Positions 56,001 through 64,000 of a stretch of DNA of 64,000 nt are shown here, piece by piece. The DNA is from Dysgonomonas hofstadii (GTDB taxonomy: Bacteria > Bacteroidota > Bacteroidia > Bacteroidales > Dysgonomonadaceae): NCBI RefSeq assembly GCF_014196915.1, contig NZ_JACIEP010000002.1, forward strand, positions 186,001 to 250,000, in the 5' to 3' direction. Within the stretch, counting starts at the first letter, position 1. Each line of letters begins with the position of its first letter. The notes under the pieces were generated by a model that did not search any database, had not been told where the DNA came from, and worked only from the letters and a program-made list of their open reading frames with translations. Position numbers and translations under genes: made by a program.

Positions 56001-56194
56001 ATGTGACGCTCGGCTATACAATCCCAATCAAAGTAAATTCCTCTTCAGCGAAAGTGCGTGTTTTCGCTTCTGCACGAAACCTCCTTACGATTACTAAATA
56101 TAAAGGCTACGACCCGGAAGTTGCCAGTGGTGTAGACCTCGGAATTTACCCTTCTTCCAAAAGTTTTATGGCTGGAGTAAGCCTTACTTTCTGA
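53072..56194 (+). CDS. SusC/RagA family TonB-linked outer membrane protein
   Basis: 1040 residues from the ATG at 53072 (an in-frame ATG at 53033 would add 13 residues before the signal). A signal peptide ending VIHAQ, a CarboxypepD_reg-like domain (about 38-115), the TonB-box region NEVVVVGYG, a plug domain (about 125-245) and a barrel ending in an aromatic strand. It pairs with the SusD-like gene 41 bases later to import an unknown nutrient. The starch-type SusC of this window is only distantly alike, so the substrate differs. Confidence 0.93.
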   Translation: MVKITNFFKGSYTSSFSVKKCTCIFLVLFVCSLVIHAQTTLTGYVLDEKTKEPVTGATIVEQATTNGSSTDADGRFDLKVSGRFPLKLSIRLIGYKDREVIVKNATDPVNIYLTEDINALNEVVVVGYGTQRRKELTGAVASVSKATLEQPATSVNELLGGSIAGLNVSQNSGQPGTGSAIRIRGGNSIYASNEPLYVIDGFIFFSEKNATQAGVGNIDGSLDPLAAINPSDIESIEVLKDVSAKAIYGSRGANGVILVTTKKGKRGGNTIRYQYTIGVDKSAKKLDLLTAKQWLSIQKEYFNDKPSLYYSQEELARFDKGTDWQNAVLQTGISQTHELSVSGGDEKTRYLISGNYTDQKGIILNSGFKRFSGRLNLDKELYQNLKVGLTATVNRSTQDALTTFEGANYNDSPYSHGIANSLTYALYMPPVLSIYNADGSYNYKNPFEYSYLSYYGQAANPVSDLKNSIGQTISTSLLGNFFVEYNILKELKAKVNAGANTDYITQNYFAPPYTALGLNQDIRGMGAIGNRRTDVTQYEFLLSFTKQLNPVHFIDLLAGYTYQNTKTDFSVSKANHLESFDNLGTGNELPPISRKQKASFNSFLGRANYTLLERYNLTATYRADKSSRFSKGHEWGYFPSIGFSWNVNEEEFAKPLFPALSTLKLRLTYGKAGNQEIDFDEYEQYFNTGRYNGAPAYDMKNLGNSDLKWETTTEYNAGIDAGFLNDRFTLTADVYYKKTHDLLLRIPAPLGSGTSEKQIANIGNVINKGFEFTLNAKLVERKNFSWSASANIARNINRITSLGEYDGLTEGNDQEQILRVGESVGSFYGYRFLGVVQSDEDISKLPTIGGRTPQPGDAKFADISSSDGNPDGRVTPESDRVVLGNIQPDFTYGFSSSASYGNFDFYIMLQGSQGNQVYNLLRRYLERPNDSYNMSAALLNSWTEANPSNTIPYLGSTRATELDSRYVEDASFLKLRNVTLGYTIPIKVNSSSAKVRVFASARNLLTITKYKGYDPEVASGVDLGIYPSSKSFMAGVSLTF

Positions 56195-56235
56195 ATAGAA
56201 AATCTTGTTATTATAAATCCAAATTGATTGCTAAA

Positions 56236-57885
56236 ATGAAAAAGAATCTGTTTTTTTCAATAGTGCTGTTTGCACTCTTTTCCACTGCATCGTTTTCTTG
56301 CAGTGATAATAATGATCCTGACGATGGAGGAGAGAATTCTTCTTCAGTGAAAACCAAAGCAGAAGCCGAGGCTCTTGCCAATGCGGTATATGGCCCGCTA
56401 CAAACATTATCTTCGTCTTATTCATTCCTGTTGGAATCGGCTACAGAAACTACTATCTCGTTTGAAGAGGTAGACGATTCCAAAGATGGGCCTCAGGTGA
56501 GTGTATTTGAAACAACACCGAGCAATTGGTACCCAATCAAGGTGTTTAACCGTTTGTATAAGAGTATAGGTGCGGCAAATCTGGCAATAGAGGAAATTGG
56601 CACGGCAAATACCAGCTCGAATCTGACAGAAGCAGATAAAACCCTGTTGGTAGCGCGTTCCAAATTTATCCGTGGTTATAACTATTTCCAGTTGGTACAA
56701 CTTTTCGGAGAAGTACCCCTGGTACTGACATCTAGCAGTACGGAAAGGACACGAGCATCTATTGATGTAGTGTATGACCAGATTGTTAAAGACCTGACAG
56801 ATGCTTTACCCAATCTGCCTGAATTCGACAGTAATAAATCCAATCCTTCACAAGGAGCTGCAAACACAATTCTGGCAAAGGTGTATTTAACATGGGGGCA
56901 AAAGCCTCTTTCGCAATCTGAGGTTTCTGCGATTTCGGGTACGACCGATCCCACAAAACCGGCCCCCGATACAGAAAAGCTGCAAAAGGCTGTGGAATAT
57001 GCAAATAAAGTGATAAACAGCGGTAAGTATCAATTATTGGATAGTTATAATGGCATATGGGGTGTGGCTAACGAAAATAATGCTGAAGTCATCTTTTCTA
57101 TCCATCATGATGGAGATGGAATCGATGCACAAGGCAACCATCAGACACATTGCGGATTCACATGGCCTAAAAGCGCAAGAACCGACCCGCATATAAGCTA
57201 TGCCGATATTACACTCGAAAACCGTATCCCTGACGCTAATGATACCCGCAAGCTCTTCTCTTATGCAACACGTATAGAGTATACCGATGCCGTAGTGGAT
57301 ACATTGACCTGGCCGGTAAGTATTGTCCGTCCGGGCAAATGGATACATCGGACAACTGACGGAACTAAGGCTCTGGATGAACAGCCGAATAATATCGACC
57401 ATATCGACTTCCGTTATGCAGAGGTACTACTTATAAAAGCAGAGGCACTGTTTTTCTCGAATAAAGCATCTGAAGCTTTACCTGTTGTAAATGAAATCAG
57501 GAGAAGAGCTTTTGGCGGTCATTATGAGCATGGAGGAAAATTATCGACACTCACAAAAGAAGACCTGTACAACGAATGGGACTATGAATTTGCCTTCGAG
57601 CAAAAACATTGGGTAAATCTGGTGCGTTGGAGAACGTTGCTATCTCAGGTGAAGAACACCGTACCTAATTATGAATATTATAAACCTGAATATCAGTCGG
57701 CTACAACTATCAAGGCTGCATTTCCAGAAATAGCAAATAAGATAAATGCCGCATTCTATGCCCGTGTACATAGCCACCTGCACGCTAAAGTAGATAACTT
57801 GCATGGGAAATTCTATCGCTTTCCTATACCACTGAGTGAGGATTATACCAGCTTAGGTATCACTCCTCAGAATCCGGGCTACTAA
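56236..57885 (+). CDS. SusD/RagB family nutrient-binding lipoprotein
   Basis: 549 residues from the ATG at 56236. Lipobox FSC (Cys22) followed by SDNNDPDD, an acidic surface-export pattern. TPR-like helices with RSKFIRGYNYFQLVQLFGEVPL, and the C-terminal WVNLVRWRTL and YRFPIPLSE segments, are family hallmarks. It is the lid of the upstream SusC-like channel. A strong terminator follows. Confidence 0.93.
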   Translation: MKKNLFFSIVLFALFSTASFSCSDNNDPDDGGENSSSVKTKAEAEALANAVYGPLQTLSSSYSFLLESATETTISFEEVDDSKDGPQVSVFETTPSNWYPIKVFNRLYKSIGAANLAIEEIGTANTSSNLTEADKTLLVARSKFIRGYNYFQLVQLFGEVPLVLTSSSTERTRASIDVVYDQIVKDLTDALPNLPEFDSNKSNPSQGAANTILAKVYLTWGQKPLSQSEVSAISGTTDPTKPAPDTEKLQKAVEYANKVINSGKYQLLDSYNGIWGVANENNAEVIFSIHHDGDGIDAQGNHQTHCGFTWPKSARTDPHISYADITLENRIPDANDTRKLFSYATRIEYTDAVVDTLTWPVSIVRPGKWIHRTTDGTKALDEQPNNIDHIDFRYAEVLLIKAEALFFSNKASEALPVVNEIRRRAFGGHYEHGGKLSTLTKEDLYNEWDYEFAFEQKHWVNLVRWRTLLSQVKNTVPNYEYYKPEYQSATTIKAAFPEIANKINAAFYARVHSHLHAKVDNLHGKFYRFPIPLSEDYTSLGITPQNPGY

Positions 57886-57901
57886 AAATATTTCTAAAAA
57901 C

Positions 57902-57936
57902 AAACCTGTGTTATTGTCTGCTGATAGCACAGGTTT
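57902..57936 (+). terminator. Terminator between susD-like and symporter genes
   Basis: A perfect 9-bp stem, AAACCTGTG with CACAGGTTT, with more inner pairing, then AATTCTTTT. It ends 14 bases before the symporter start. Confidence 0.75.
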
Positions 57937-57949
57937 AATTCTTTTATAA

Positions 57950-59149
57950 ATGAAAACTATAATTCTGAAAATAATATCGAATACAACTTTCAGACTGCTT
58001 TTGTCGGTCGTTATCGGTATGCTGATCGGCATGTTTGCTAATGAAACCGTAATAAGCGTTATACTCCCCATAAAACATGTATTGGGACAGATCATATTTT
58101 TTCTGATACCCCTGCTTATTTTTGGCTTTATCACACCATCAATAACCAGGCTGAAAAGAAATGCATCGAAACTATTAAGTGTTTCCCTGATACTAGCCTA
58201 TGCCTCGTGTATCGGAAGCGCAACGCTGGCTGCTGTTGTCGGCTATAAGTTGATTCCACTTTTTGACATTGTACCTGCGACAGAGTCTTTGAAAGAGATC
58301 CCTGAAATGATATTCCGGCTGGATATACCTCCTCTTATGTCTGTCCTTTCGGCCTTGGTGTTATCGTTCATGTTAGGACTGTCCATAATATGGACAAAGT
58401 CGGATAAGATAGAAAGTGCATTGTATGAGTTCCAGAATCTGGTATTTATAATGGTGAAGAGGTTTCTTCTACCGATATTGCCATTGTTTATTGCTGCCAA
58501 TTTTAGTGTACTGGCATATGAAGGGGCTTTGGCTTCAAGATTGCCTGTCTTTTTTGCAATCCTGATTGTTACCGTTCTTTGCCATATCACATGGATGACT
58601 ATACTCTATAGTTCGGCAGGCATATATTCACGCAAAAATCCGTGGCATGTGTTGAAGTATTATGGGCCGGTGGTTCTTACAGCTTTAGGAACGCAGTCTT
58701 CTGCAGCAAGTCTGGGTGTAGCCATAGAGCAAACAAAAAAGAGTCCTGTACTACGGAATGATATCAGGAATTTTGCAATTCCGTTATTTGGGAATATCCA
58801 TTTTGTAGGATCAATCCTGGACGTTGTGTTTTTGTCCCTTGCCGTATCTCAATTATTGTACGGAACAATGCCGGGATTGGAGAAGATGCTTGTTTTTATT
58901 CCCTTGTTGGGGATATTCGCTATTGCCGCACCGGGATTGCCGGGAGGAACCCTCATAACATCACTGGGACTAATTCATGCTGTTTTAGGTATTGATGAAG
59001 CAGGAACGGCATTAATGATCAGTATCTTTGCTCTCCTTGATAGTTTTGGAACGACTCATAATATAACCAGTGACGGCGCTCTGACATTGATTCTTAGTTC
59101 GTATGCTGATAGGCATGAACAGAGTTTAAATATTGAAGGACAGGAATAA
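57950..59149 (+). CDS. Dicarboxylate/amino acid:cation symporter (DAACS)
   Basis: 399 residues with about eight membrane helices and two re-entrant loops. The serine-rich hairpin reads TALGTQSSAASLG and the second substrate motif PGLPGGTL, as in GltP/GltT/SstT-type carriers for glutamate, aspartate, serine or C4-dicarboxylates driven by Na+ or H+. It follows a SusCD pair, which hints that the pair may bring in peptides or amino-acid-rich material; this is inference. Confidence 0.88.
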   Translation: MKTIILKIISNTTFRLLLSVVIGMLIGMFANETVISVILPIKHVLGQIIFFLIPLLIFGFITPSITRLKRNASKLLSVSLILAYASCIGSATLAAVVGYKLIPLFDIVPATESLKEIPEMIFRLDIPPLMSVLSALVLSFMLGLSIIWTKSDKIESALYEFQNLVFIMVKRFLLPILPLFIAANFSVLAYEGALASRLPVFFAILIVTVLCHITWMTILYSSAGIYSRKNPWHVLKYYGPVVLTALGTQSSAASLGVAIEQTKKSPVLRNDIRNFAIPLFGNIHFVGSILDVVFLSLAVSQLLYGTMPGLEKMLVFIPLLGIFAIAAPGLPGGTLITSLGLIHAVLGIDEAGTALMISIFALLDSFGTTHNITSDGALTLILSSYADRHEQSLNIEGQE

Positions 59150-59176
59150 CAACTTCAAATCAGAAAGGACAGTAAA

Positions 59177-60295
59177 TCACTCTAAAACTTCCCTTGTCTT
59201 TTTATAACTATTGAAACTTTTAAAACCGACCAGGTATATCAGTTCTTCTTCACTCAGGTCGGCATAAGAGGCGGATTTTTTAATCTTTTCCAACTCTTCC
59301 AGTCTGCATTTATTTATATACATGCTAAAACTCAGTTGGTAATTATCATTAATAAACCGGGAGAGATATGTCCTGTTCGTGCCTAGCGACAATGCCAGGT
59401 CTGTGATCTTCAGGTTGTAGTCCAGGAATGGCTTTTGCTTTTTTATAAACGACTCAAACTCTTTCTTATTCAGTGACCCGTAATTGCCTGTTTCAGCATC
59501 CTTTTCCTGAGTGACTATATCCTCCGCTGTCAGCACATAGTTGTTTGTGAAAATGTTATAGCAGAGGATTATATCGAAAATAAATGCAAAACAGTTAAAA
59601 GATATCTTTGTCAGGTACTCGATATTGCTTCCCGGGGCAGATAGGAGGAACAGTACCGGAATCGGGACATAGGTCACCAGGTAAATAAGCAATACCTCGT
59701 ATATCCAGCGCAGGGAGGAAGCCTCCATATTAGCCGAGTAATGGATAATGCTTTTCCTGTATGTGAGAACCCTCCTGACTGACAAAACAAAATATACTAT
59801 GATGAATATGCTTCTTATAAGAATCCGTAAATAGTGAAATCCGCAGAACCACTCATAACCGTCCGCTATATATATTTCTTTGGTGGGTAAGCCTACCCTG
59901 ACTTCGTCCGGGACGAACAGGCTCCATGTCGTATAGGTCAGATATAGTATTACAGGAAAAACATAGTGTTTATACGGGAAAGCCTCGTCTTTGTGAAGTC
60001 TTGTAATTAAAAAGATGATGTGGTAAAAGCCTACTGAAGCCAGCAAAACCACCAGATAGAACAATGAGGATATGTTCAGGAATATTCCTATCGCATAGTT
60101 TAAGAAGAACGTACATACGTGATACAGTACAAGGATCAGGTAAAAATAGATGGTGTAAATTTGCGTTTTCCTGCTGAGCCCGTTTTCCCCGGACGAATAG
60201 ATTTGCTTGGCCGATAATAATATGGCACAAAATATTGCAGCGAAAATTGAAATGGAAAAGGCTGCCAAAAGTATTATCTGATCGGGTGTTGTCAT
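59177..60295 (-). CDS. Membrane-anchored AraC-type regulator, second of a pair
   Basis: 372 residues. About seven hydrophobic helices fill residues 1-245; the C-terminus (about 265-370) is an AraC-like DNA-binding domain with NLKITDLALSLGTNRTYLSR in part (LALSLGTNRTYLSRFIN). Its start overlaps the stop of the upstream paralogue by 4 bases. A regulator with a 7-helix membrane sensor should bind DNA from the inner membrane. It may control the neighbouring SusCD/symporter genes or the surface proteins at 61677 onward. Confidence 0.82.
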   Translation of the reverse strand: MTTPDQIILLAAFSISIFAAIFCAILLSAKQIYSSGENGLSRKTQIYTIYFYLILVLYHVCTFFLNYAIGIFLNISSLFYLVVLLASVGFYHIIFLITRLHKDEAFPYKHYVFPVILYLTYTTWSLFVPDEVRVGLPTKEIYIADGYEWFCGFHYLRILIRSIFIIVYFVLSVRRVLTYRKSIIHYSANMEASSLRWIYEVLLIYLVTYVPIPVLFLLSAPGSNIEYLTKISFNCFAFIFDIILCYNIFTNNYVLTAEDIVTQEKDAETGNYGSLNKKEFESFIKKQKPFLDYNLKITDLALSLGTNRTYLSRFINDNYQLSFSMYINKCRLEELEKIKKSASYADLSEEELIYLVGFKSFNSYKKTREVLE

Positions 60296-61446
60296 ATATC
60301 GCTTGTTCCCTTGTCTTTCTTACATCTCCAATAACTTCTTACACTTCCGAATCCTGCCTGTTTGCATAATGACTCGATATTTTTCCCCTGGTTTTCGTCC
60401 ATTTGCAGGAGTTTTTCCATTTCAGCCATGCGCCAGGAGTTTACATATTGCCTGAAATTCATTCCATAAACTTCATTGATAAAGCGGGATAGGTAGCTTT
60501 TATTAGTCTTGAATATATCCAGAAGACCGGTAATCTTCAGTTCTGTATCAAGATAGGGCCTGTGGGTAGCAAAATACTGCTCGAATTCTTTCTGATCTAT
60601 CAGGCTATTGTCCGTTGGCGAATCTTCCTTGTCCCCTGCCTTTAAATCATTCAGGATATCCGTGCGGATATTCATTATATTTCCTCCGCGGGTCATTACG
60701 CTGTTGCTGATATCCTGATATACAAATACATAATCCCTCAGTAATGTATGGTATGTCAATAAGGTACATATCAGAGGATGGACAATAACGTATAATACCA
60801 GAGAGGTTATGGTTACATTCAGCGCATAAAGCACCATGCATCCGATATATATAAACCTGAAAATGATAAGCCAGTACATCCAATTTATATGTATCTTGCT
60901 TTTATCGCCGGAGAATTTCCTGCTCAGCATTTCATGGTACGACCTAACTTTCCGCCAGCTCAGGATTGCATAGAAAAGAACATACAAACTACAGGTAATA
61001 TGGAAATAGTTTTCCAGATAATGGCCTATATCTCTCAGGGAACCCAGATGCGAGAACTCCCTGTAATAAAACAAGGACTGTACGAGTAACAGCAATATGG
61101 GCACATAATAATGGTATACGGATATCGCTTGTTTTTTCCTCTCGCTGGCAGTCATCTCTGATATAAAATGATAAAATAATACCTGCATCAACTGTATTCC
61201 CATAGATGATAATGGCAGGATATACCTGAGAATACCTTCCATTATATTGAACATGCCAGAGAAAAACAAAATAGTGAGTGACAAAAGGAAATAAAAAAGC
61301 AAAATTATCCTTATACGGTTTTCTTTAGGGGGTAGTTTCTGCCGTAAAGAATAAAAAATCAGACAAAATGATGCCAGGGCCGTTGTAGCCGGAATAAATG
61401 ATAATACACCATTTATATCACTGAAGTATATACGGACTAATTCCAT
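60292..61446 (-). CDS. Membrane-anchored AraC-type regulator, first of a pair
   Basis: 384 residues, the same build as its neighbour: seven hydrophobic helices (about 15-235) and a C-terminal AraC-like domain with DTELKITGLL and TNKSYLSRFINEVYGMNF. The two proteins share FINxxYxxxF and the preceding FExxxxxxxPxLDxxLKIT pattern, so they arose by duplication. It overlaps the next gene by 4 bases and is divergent from the secreted-protein genes. Confidence 0.82.
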   Translation of the reverse strand: MELVRIYFSDINGVLSFIPATTALASFCLIFYSLRQKLPPKENRIRIILLFYFLLSLTILFFSGMFNIMEGILRYILPLSSMGIQLMQVLFYHFISEMTASERKKQAISVYHYYVPILLLLVQSLFYYREFSHLGSLRDIGHYLENYFHITCSLYVLFYAILSWRKVRSYHEMLSRKFSGDKSKIHINWMYWLIIFRFIYIGCMVLYALNVTITSLVLYVIVHPLICTLLTYHTLLRDYVFVYQDISNSVMTRGGNIMNIRTDILNDLKAGDKEDSPTDNSLIDQKEFEQYFATHRPYLDTELKITGLLDIFKTNKSYLSRFINEVYGMNFRQYVNSWRMAEMEKLLQMDENQGKNIESLCKQAGFGSVRSYWRCKKDKGTSDI

Positions 61447-61574
61447 GACATCGTTGATGTGCCAAATTGTATATTATGAGAAATAAAACCGGAGTAAAAT
61501 TACATATAAAATTCAATATAAGAATAGTTTATAACTATTTTACGTTTTGTCACATCAAATATTTTACGCAAATA

Positions 61575-61582
61575 CAAATTTA
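61575..61582 (-). promoter_or_regulatory. -7 element for the twin regulators
   Basis: Minus-strand TAAATTTG matches TAnnTTTG, 129 bases before the start at 61446, giving a long leader. The divergent gap 61447-61676 is otherwise AT-rich and featureless. Confidence 0.3.
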
Positions 61583-61676
61583 GTTTTACTATTTACAACA
61601 ATTTTGCATCGAATTTTAAAACCAGTTGAAGATAATCACTTTTGAAGCCGTTTTTAGGCCTTAACTATTATATAAT

Positions 61677-62882
61677 ATGATAATTAAAAATAAAAAAATC
61701 CTTTTTCATTTAATCTTTTTATTCTTTTCTATCAGTCTCGCAAATTTACAGGCTCAGGTAACGATAGGTTCCGGTGCTGAACCTCAGAATGGAGCCCTCC
61801 TTCAACTAAAGGAAACGGAAAACGAGAATGATAACTCTGTCAGGGGATTACTCTATCCCCGCGTATCACTTTTTAAAGCAAATGAACTATTCCCGATGTA
61901 CGGTATGCCCGGTAATGAAAACGCAACCTACACAACAGATAAAGCGACAGTGAATAAATCTCATATCGGTTTGGTCGTATTCAATACAACAGACAATCCA
62001 ACTCAAACACAAGAAAGAGACGTTTTCACTCCGGGCCTGTATATCTGGGATGGCAGTTTATGGAAGAGGATGGACACCAGATTAGTTGTCACCCCGGAAA
62101 TCCAGGAACTAAAGTGCGCCAGTGCCACTTTATCCCCAGCGCAGTATCAGGCGGGTACGCCTTATTCCGGAACACTGATAATACCATATATTGGAGGTAA
62201 TGGCGGAGAATACAGTTCGCATACGATTTCTACAACGAACGGCCTGACCGCAACATTGCAACCCGGAAATTTAGCTGTAGGTAACGGCTCTCTGTATTAT
62301 AGCGTTGAAGGTACGCCTATAGAATCATCACCTGTAACAACCGAATTTGTAATAGCTGATTTCCTGGAACAAAATTGTTCCGCTATAGTTGGGGATGTAA
62401 AAAATATTAAAGTAATGGAATATGCAAGATCCGTTGTTGCTCTTCCGGGAACTCTAAGCATGGGTCAAGATTTCTATGCAACTCCCATTACAATGGGAAA
62501 CCTGAATATCCGGTATGTAGGCTGGAACTATTTATTAGGAGGAAGTGGAGAAGGTTTTCAACTATCGACGAATGTCGATACACATTTAAGTTACTATTAT
62601 GACAAAGCCGGATCAGGAGGGCATTACAGCCTCTGGGGTAAGAAATCGCTGAGGACGGGCACATGGATGGCTCTGGATAGAGGGGACAATGTTTACCAGA
62701 GTAGCAGCACTGCTTATACAATAAGTTCGATCAACAGGGATTTCGCCGTATTATTAGTATCTCTTCACAATACGCAGGAAGTTTACAGGGTAACATTTAA
62801 TATAAACGGAGAGATAGCGGCCTCAAATGGCATTCCGGGAATTCCTGCTACACTGACTACCTTTATTGAAAGGCTGGAATAA
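61677..62882 (+). CDS. Secreted protein with 'QVTIGSG...ALLxLKE' N-terminal module
   Basis: 401 residues with a signal peptide (about 1-26, ending LQAQ). The mature start, QVTIGSGAEPQNGALLQLKE, split as QVTIGSG and GALLQLKE, followed by RGLLYPRVSL and a GLYIWDGSLWKR segment, recurs in the gene at 63159. The rest looks like beta-rich repeats without a recognised enzyme domain. Similar modules occur in Bacteroidales cell-surface proteins of unknown function. No sorting tail was recognised. Confidence 0.65.
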   Translation: MIIKNKKILFHLIFLFFSISLANLQAQVTIGSGAEPQNGALLQLKETENENDNSVRGLLYPRVSLFKANELFPMYGMPGNENATYTTDKATVNKSHIGLVVFNTTDNPTQTQERDVFTPGLYIWDGSLWKRMDTRLVVTPEIQELKCASATLSPAQYQAGTPYSGTLIIPYIGGNGGEYSSHTISTTNGLTATLQPGNLAVGNGSLYYSVEGTPIESSPVTTEFVIADFLEQNCSAIVGDVKNIKVMEYARSVVALPGTLSMGQDFYATPITMGNLNIRYVGWNYLLGGSGEGFQLSTNVDTHLSYYYDKAGSGGHYSLWGKKSLRTGTWMALDRGDNVYQSSSTAYTISSINRDFAVLLVSLHNTQEVYRVTFNINGEIAASNGIPGIPATLTTFIERLE

Positions 62883-63158
62883 ACCGGTTTCCGGGATATC
62901 TTATTTCTTTACCTCTGATAACGCCAATCTGTAATTTTTAAGTTTGTCTTGCATGAAACATCAGTACCCGTCAGGGAGATATTGCTTATAATTTTTAATA
63001 TTTGTTTGTCTTCTATTTGTCTCATACTTACTTATTCCTGTCCGCCACTTGTGAAAGCAGCCGGCACGGGACTTGGAGGGTATTGATGTTTTTAGATGGA
63101 ATAATGCAATGACTTATAACAATCTTTTAAATATATAAACTAAACAGAATTAAACGAC
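62883..63158. other. 276-base gap, nothing recognised
   Basis: No gene, strong hairpin or promoter consensus was found between the two secreted-protein genes. Confidence 0.5.
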
Positions 63159-63827
63159 ATGAAACTAGCAAACTTTAAACAAAAGCACTGTATATGGACA
63201 ATATTCAGAATGTTGCTGTTACTGGGTATATTTTCCTTTCCACAGACTATACTCGCCCAAGTAACAATCGGATCGGGAGAGCCTCCTCACGAAAAAGCAC
63301 TCCTTGACTTGAAAGAACATGCGGACGGAACGGCTTCCAAAGGGTTGATATTGCCCCGTGTATCACTTCTTTCAGCCAGTGATTATTTTGGAATAACGGA
63401 TCATACGAAAGGAACAATCGTGTATAATACCAATACTTCTGATTCATCGGTCTCTATTGAAAACAGGGTGTCAGCAGGCTTTTATTATAATAACGGGTCC
63501 CGATGGGAAAAACTATACTTAGGATATACCAACTGGTTTTATATGCCTTCCATCGTTTTCGACACATCATCCACCGGACTCCAGTCGGCAAAGAACCTCT
63601 ATCAGTTTTACATAAACCAGTTTAAAACGCCGAAGTTTGTAAGTCCGGGGGCTCCACCCTCTATACCGTACCTGCCTCTTGCAACCGACCTGTACTACTA
63701 TATAACCGATTATGATGAAGATGTTTTTGAGATCGTATCTTTAACCGACGAGGGTATATTAACCTATAAAGTGAAACAGGCAGCCTCGGATTACTCGCTG
63801 ATCGATATTGTTTTTGTTTTAAAATAA
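63159..63827 (+). CDS. Secreted protein sharing the QVTIGSG module
   Basis: 222 residues, signal peptide to about residue 33 (TILAQ). The N-terminal module QVTIGSGEPPHEKALLDLKE, seen as QVTIGSG and ALLDLKE, then KGLILPRVSLLSA, matches the 61677 gene; the GFYYNNGSRWEKL segment parallels GLYIWDGSLWKR there. The remaining C-terminal part differs. The function is unknown; the two are probably modular surface proteins. The next gene starts 8 bases later. Confidence 0.65.
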   Translation: MKLANFKQKHCIWTIFRMLLLLGIFSFPQTILAQVTIGSGEPPHEKALLDLKEHADGTASKGLILPRVSLLSASDYFGITDHTKGTIVYNTNTSDSSVSIENRVSAGFYYNNGSRWEKLYLGYTNWFYMPSIVFDTSSTGLQSAKNLYQFYINQFKTPKFVSPGAPPSIPYLPLATDLYYYITDYDEDVFEIVSLTDEGILTYKVKQAASDYSLIDIVFVLK

Positions 63828-63834
63828 GTGTCTT

Positions 63835-64000
63835 ATGAAAAACAAATCTGTAATTATATGGATGGTCTTGATATTGGTATCTTTAGGCCTGTCACAGGCA
63901 AAAGCACAATCGATATACGGCGATTTTCCTTATTACCAGAGTTTTCGTACTTCAGGTCAACCCGGCGAAATAGAAAAAGCGACACCACAGGGAGGAAAAG
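63835..64000 (+). CDS. Secreted protein, 3' truncated by window end
   Basis: 55 codons are visible. The signal peptide MKNKSVIIWMVLILVSLG continues to QAKAQ, and the mature start reads SIYGDFPYYQSFRTSG. It is 8 bases after the preceding gene and probably in the same operon. The function cannot be told from this part. Confidence 0.6.
   Translation, partial: MKNKSVIIWMVLILVSLGLSQAKAQSIYGDFPYYQSFRTSGQPGEIEKATPQGGK

Noticed and set aside
1-64000. CRISPR arrays, rRNA genes, complete insertion sequences
   Set aside because: No regularly spaced repeats, rRNA-like stretches or intact transposase genes were seen.

Overview
The window reads as chromosomal DNA of a Bacteroidales bacterium, possibly of the Dysgonomonas/Parabacteroides group (the genus is a guess). 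The grounds are two SusC/SusD pairs, a starch utilization (sus) locus with a SusR-type regulator, promoters of the Bacteroidetes form TAnnTTTG, lipoproteins with an acidic stretch after the lipid Cys, and AraC and LytTR/TPR regulators typical of the phylum. Base composition is moderately AT-rich, and clearly more so in about 36200-47750.

Layout. 1-8900 is housekeeping: 3' part of asnA, a TGS-type uridine kinase, a DUF6807 lipoprotein, an NlpE-like lipoprotein with an exported HMA protein, gcvP and a metallo-beta-lactamase-fold hydrolase. 8900-11600 looks acquired: an AraC regulator, 2[4Fe-4S] ferredoxin, DUF4405 membrane protein and flavodoxin-fold oxidoreductase, beside a dead integrase 3' end. 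11600-22920 is core again: SDR, rsmG, DUF3298 lipoprotein, VWA protein, a LytS/LytTR two-component pair, an MsbA-like ABC exporter, trmB, mrp and folD. 23106-35624 is a sus locus on the minus strand: susR, then susC-susD-susE-susE/F-susG, with susB last after a repeat-bearing gap.

35856-47750 is a genomic island beside tRNA-Val(TAC). It starts with a CTnDOT-type tyrosine recombinase preceded by repeat-rich putative recombinase sites and ends with a decayed, about 95% identical copy of the 3' end of that recombinase. Between them lies what looks like a complete ribosomally made, radical-SAM-modified peptide (RiPP) system. It has a TPR/HTH membrane regulator, a small secreted DUF3244 protein, a stand-alone LytTR protein, a 52-residue double-glycine precursor peptide, a radical SAM/SPASM maturase, a TonB-dependent outer membrane protein, a C39-peptidase ABC exporter and a short HlyD-like adaptor. 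The precursor is too short for usual gene calling. This is the most interesting part of the window.

47977-64000 holds an exported M28 peptidase, an AraC/carboxymuconolactone decarboxylase pair, a divergent HxlR/FMN-reductase pair with a palindromic operator, and a second SusC/SusD pair. A dicarboxylate/amino-acid symporter, two tandem membrane-anchored AraC-type regulators and a run of secreted proteins sharing an N-terminal module follow; the last one is cut by the window end. No CRISPR array, rRNA or intact insertion sequence was seen.
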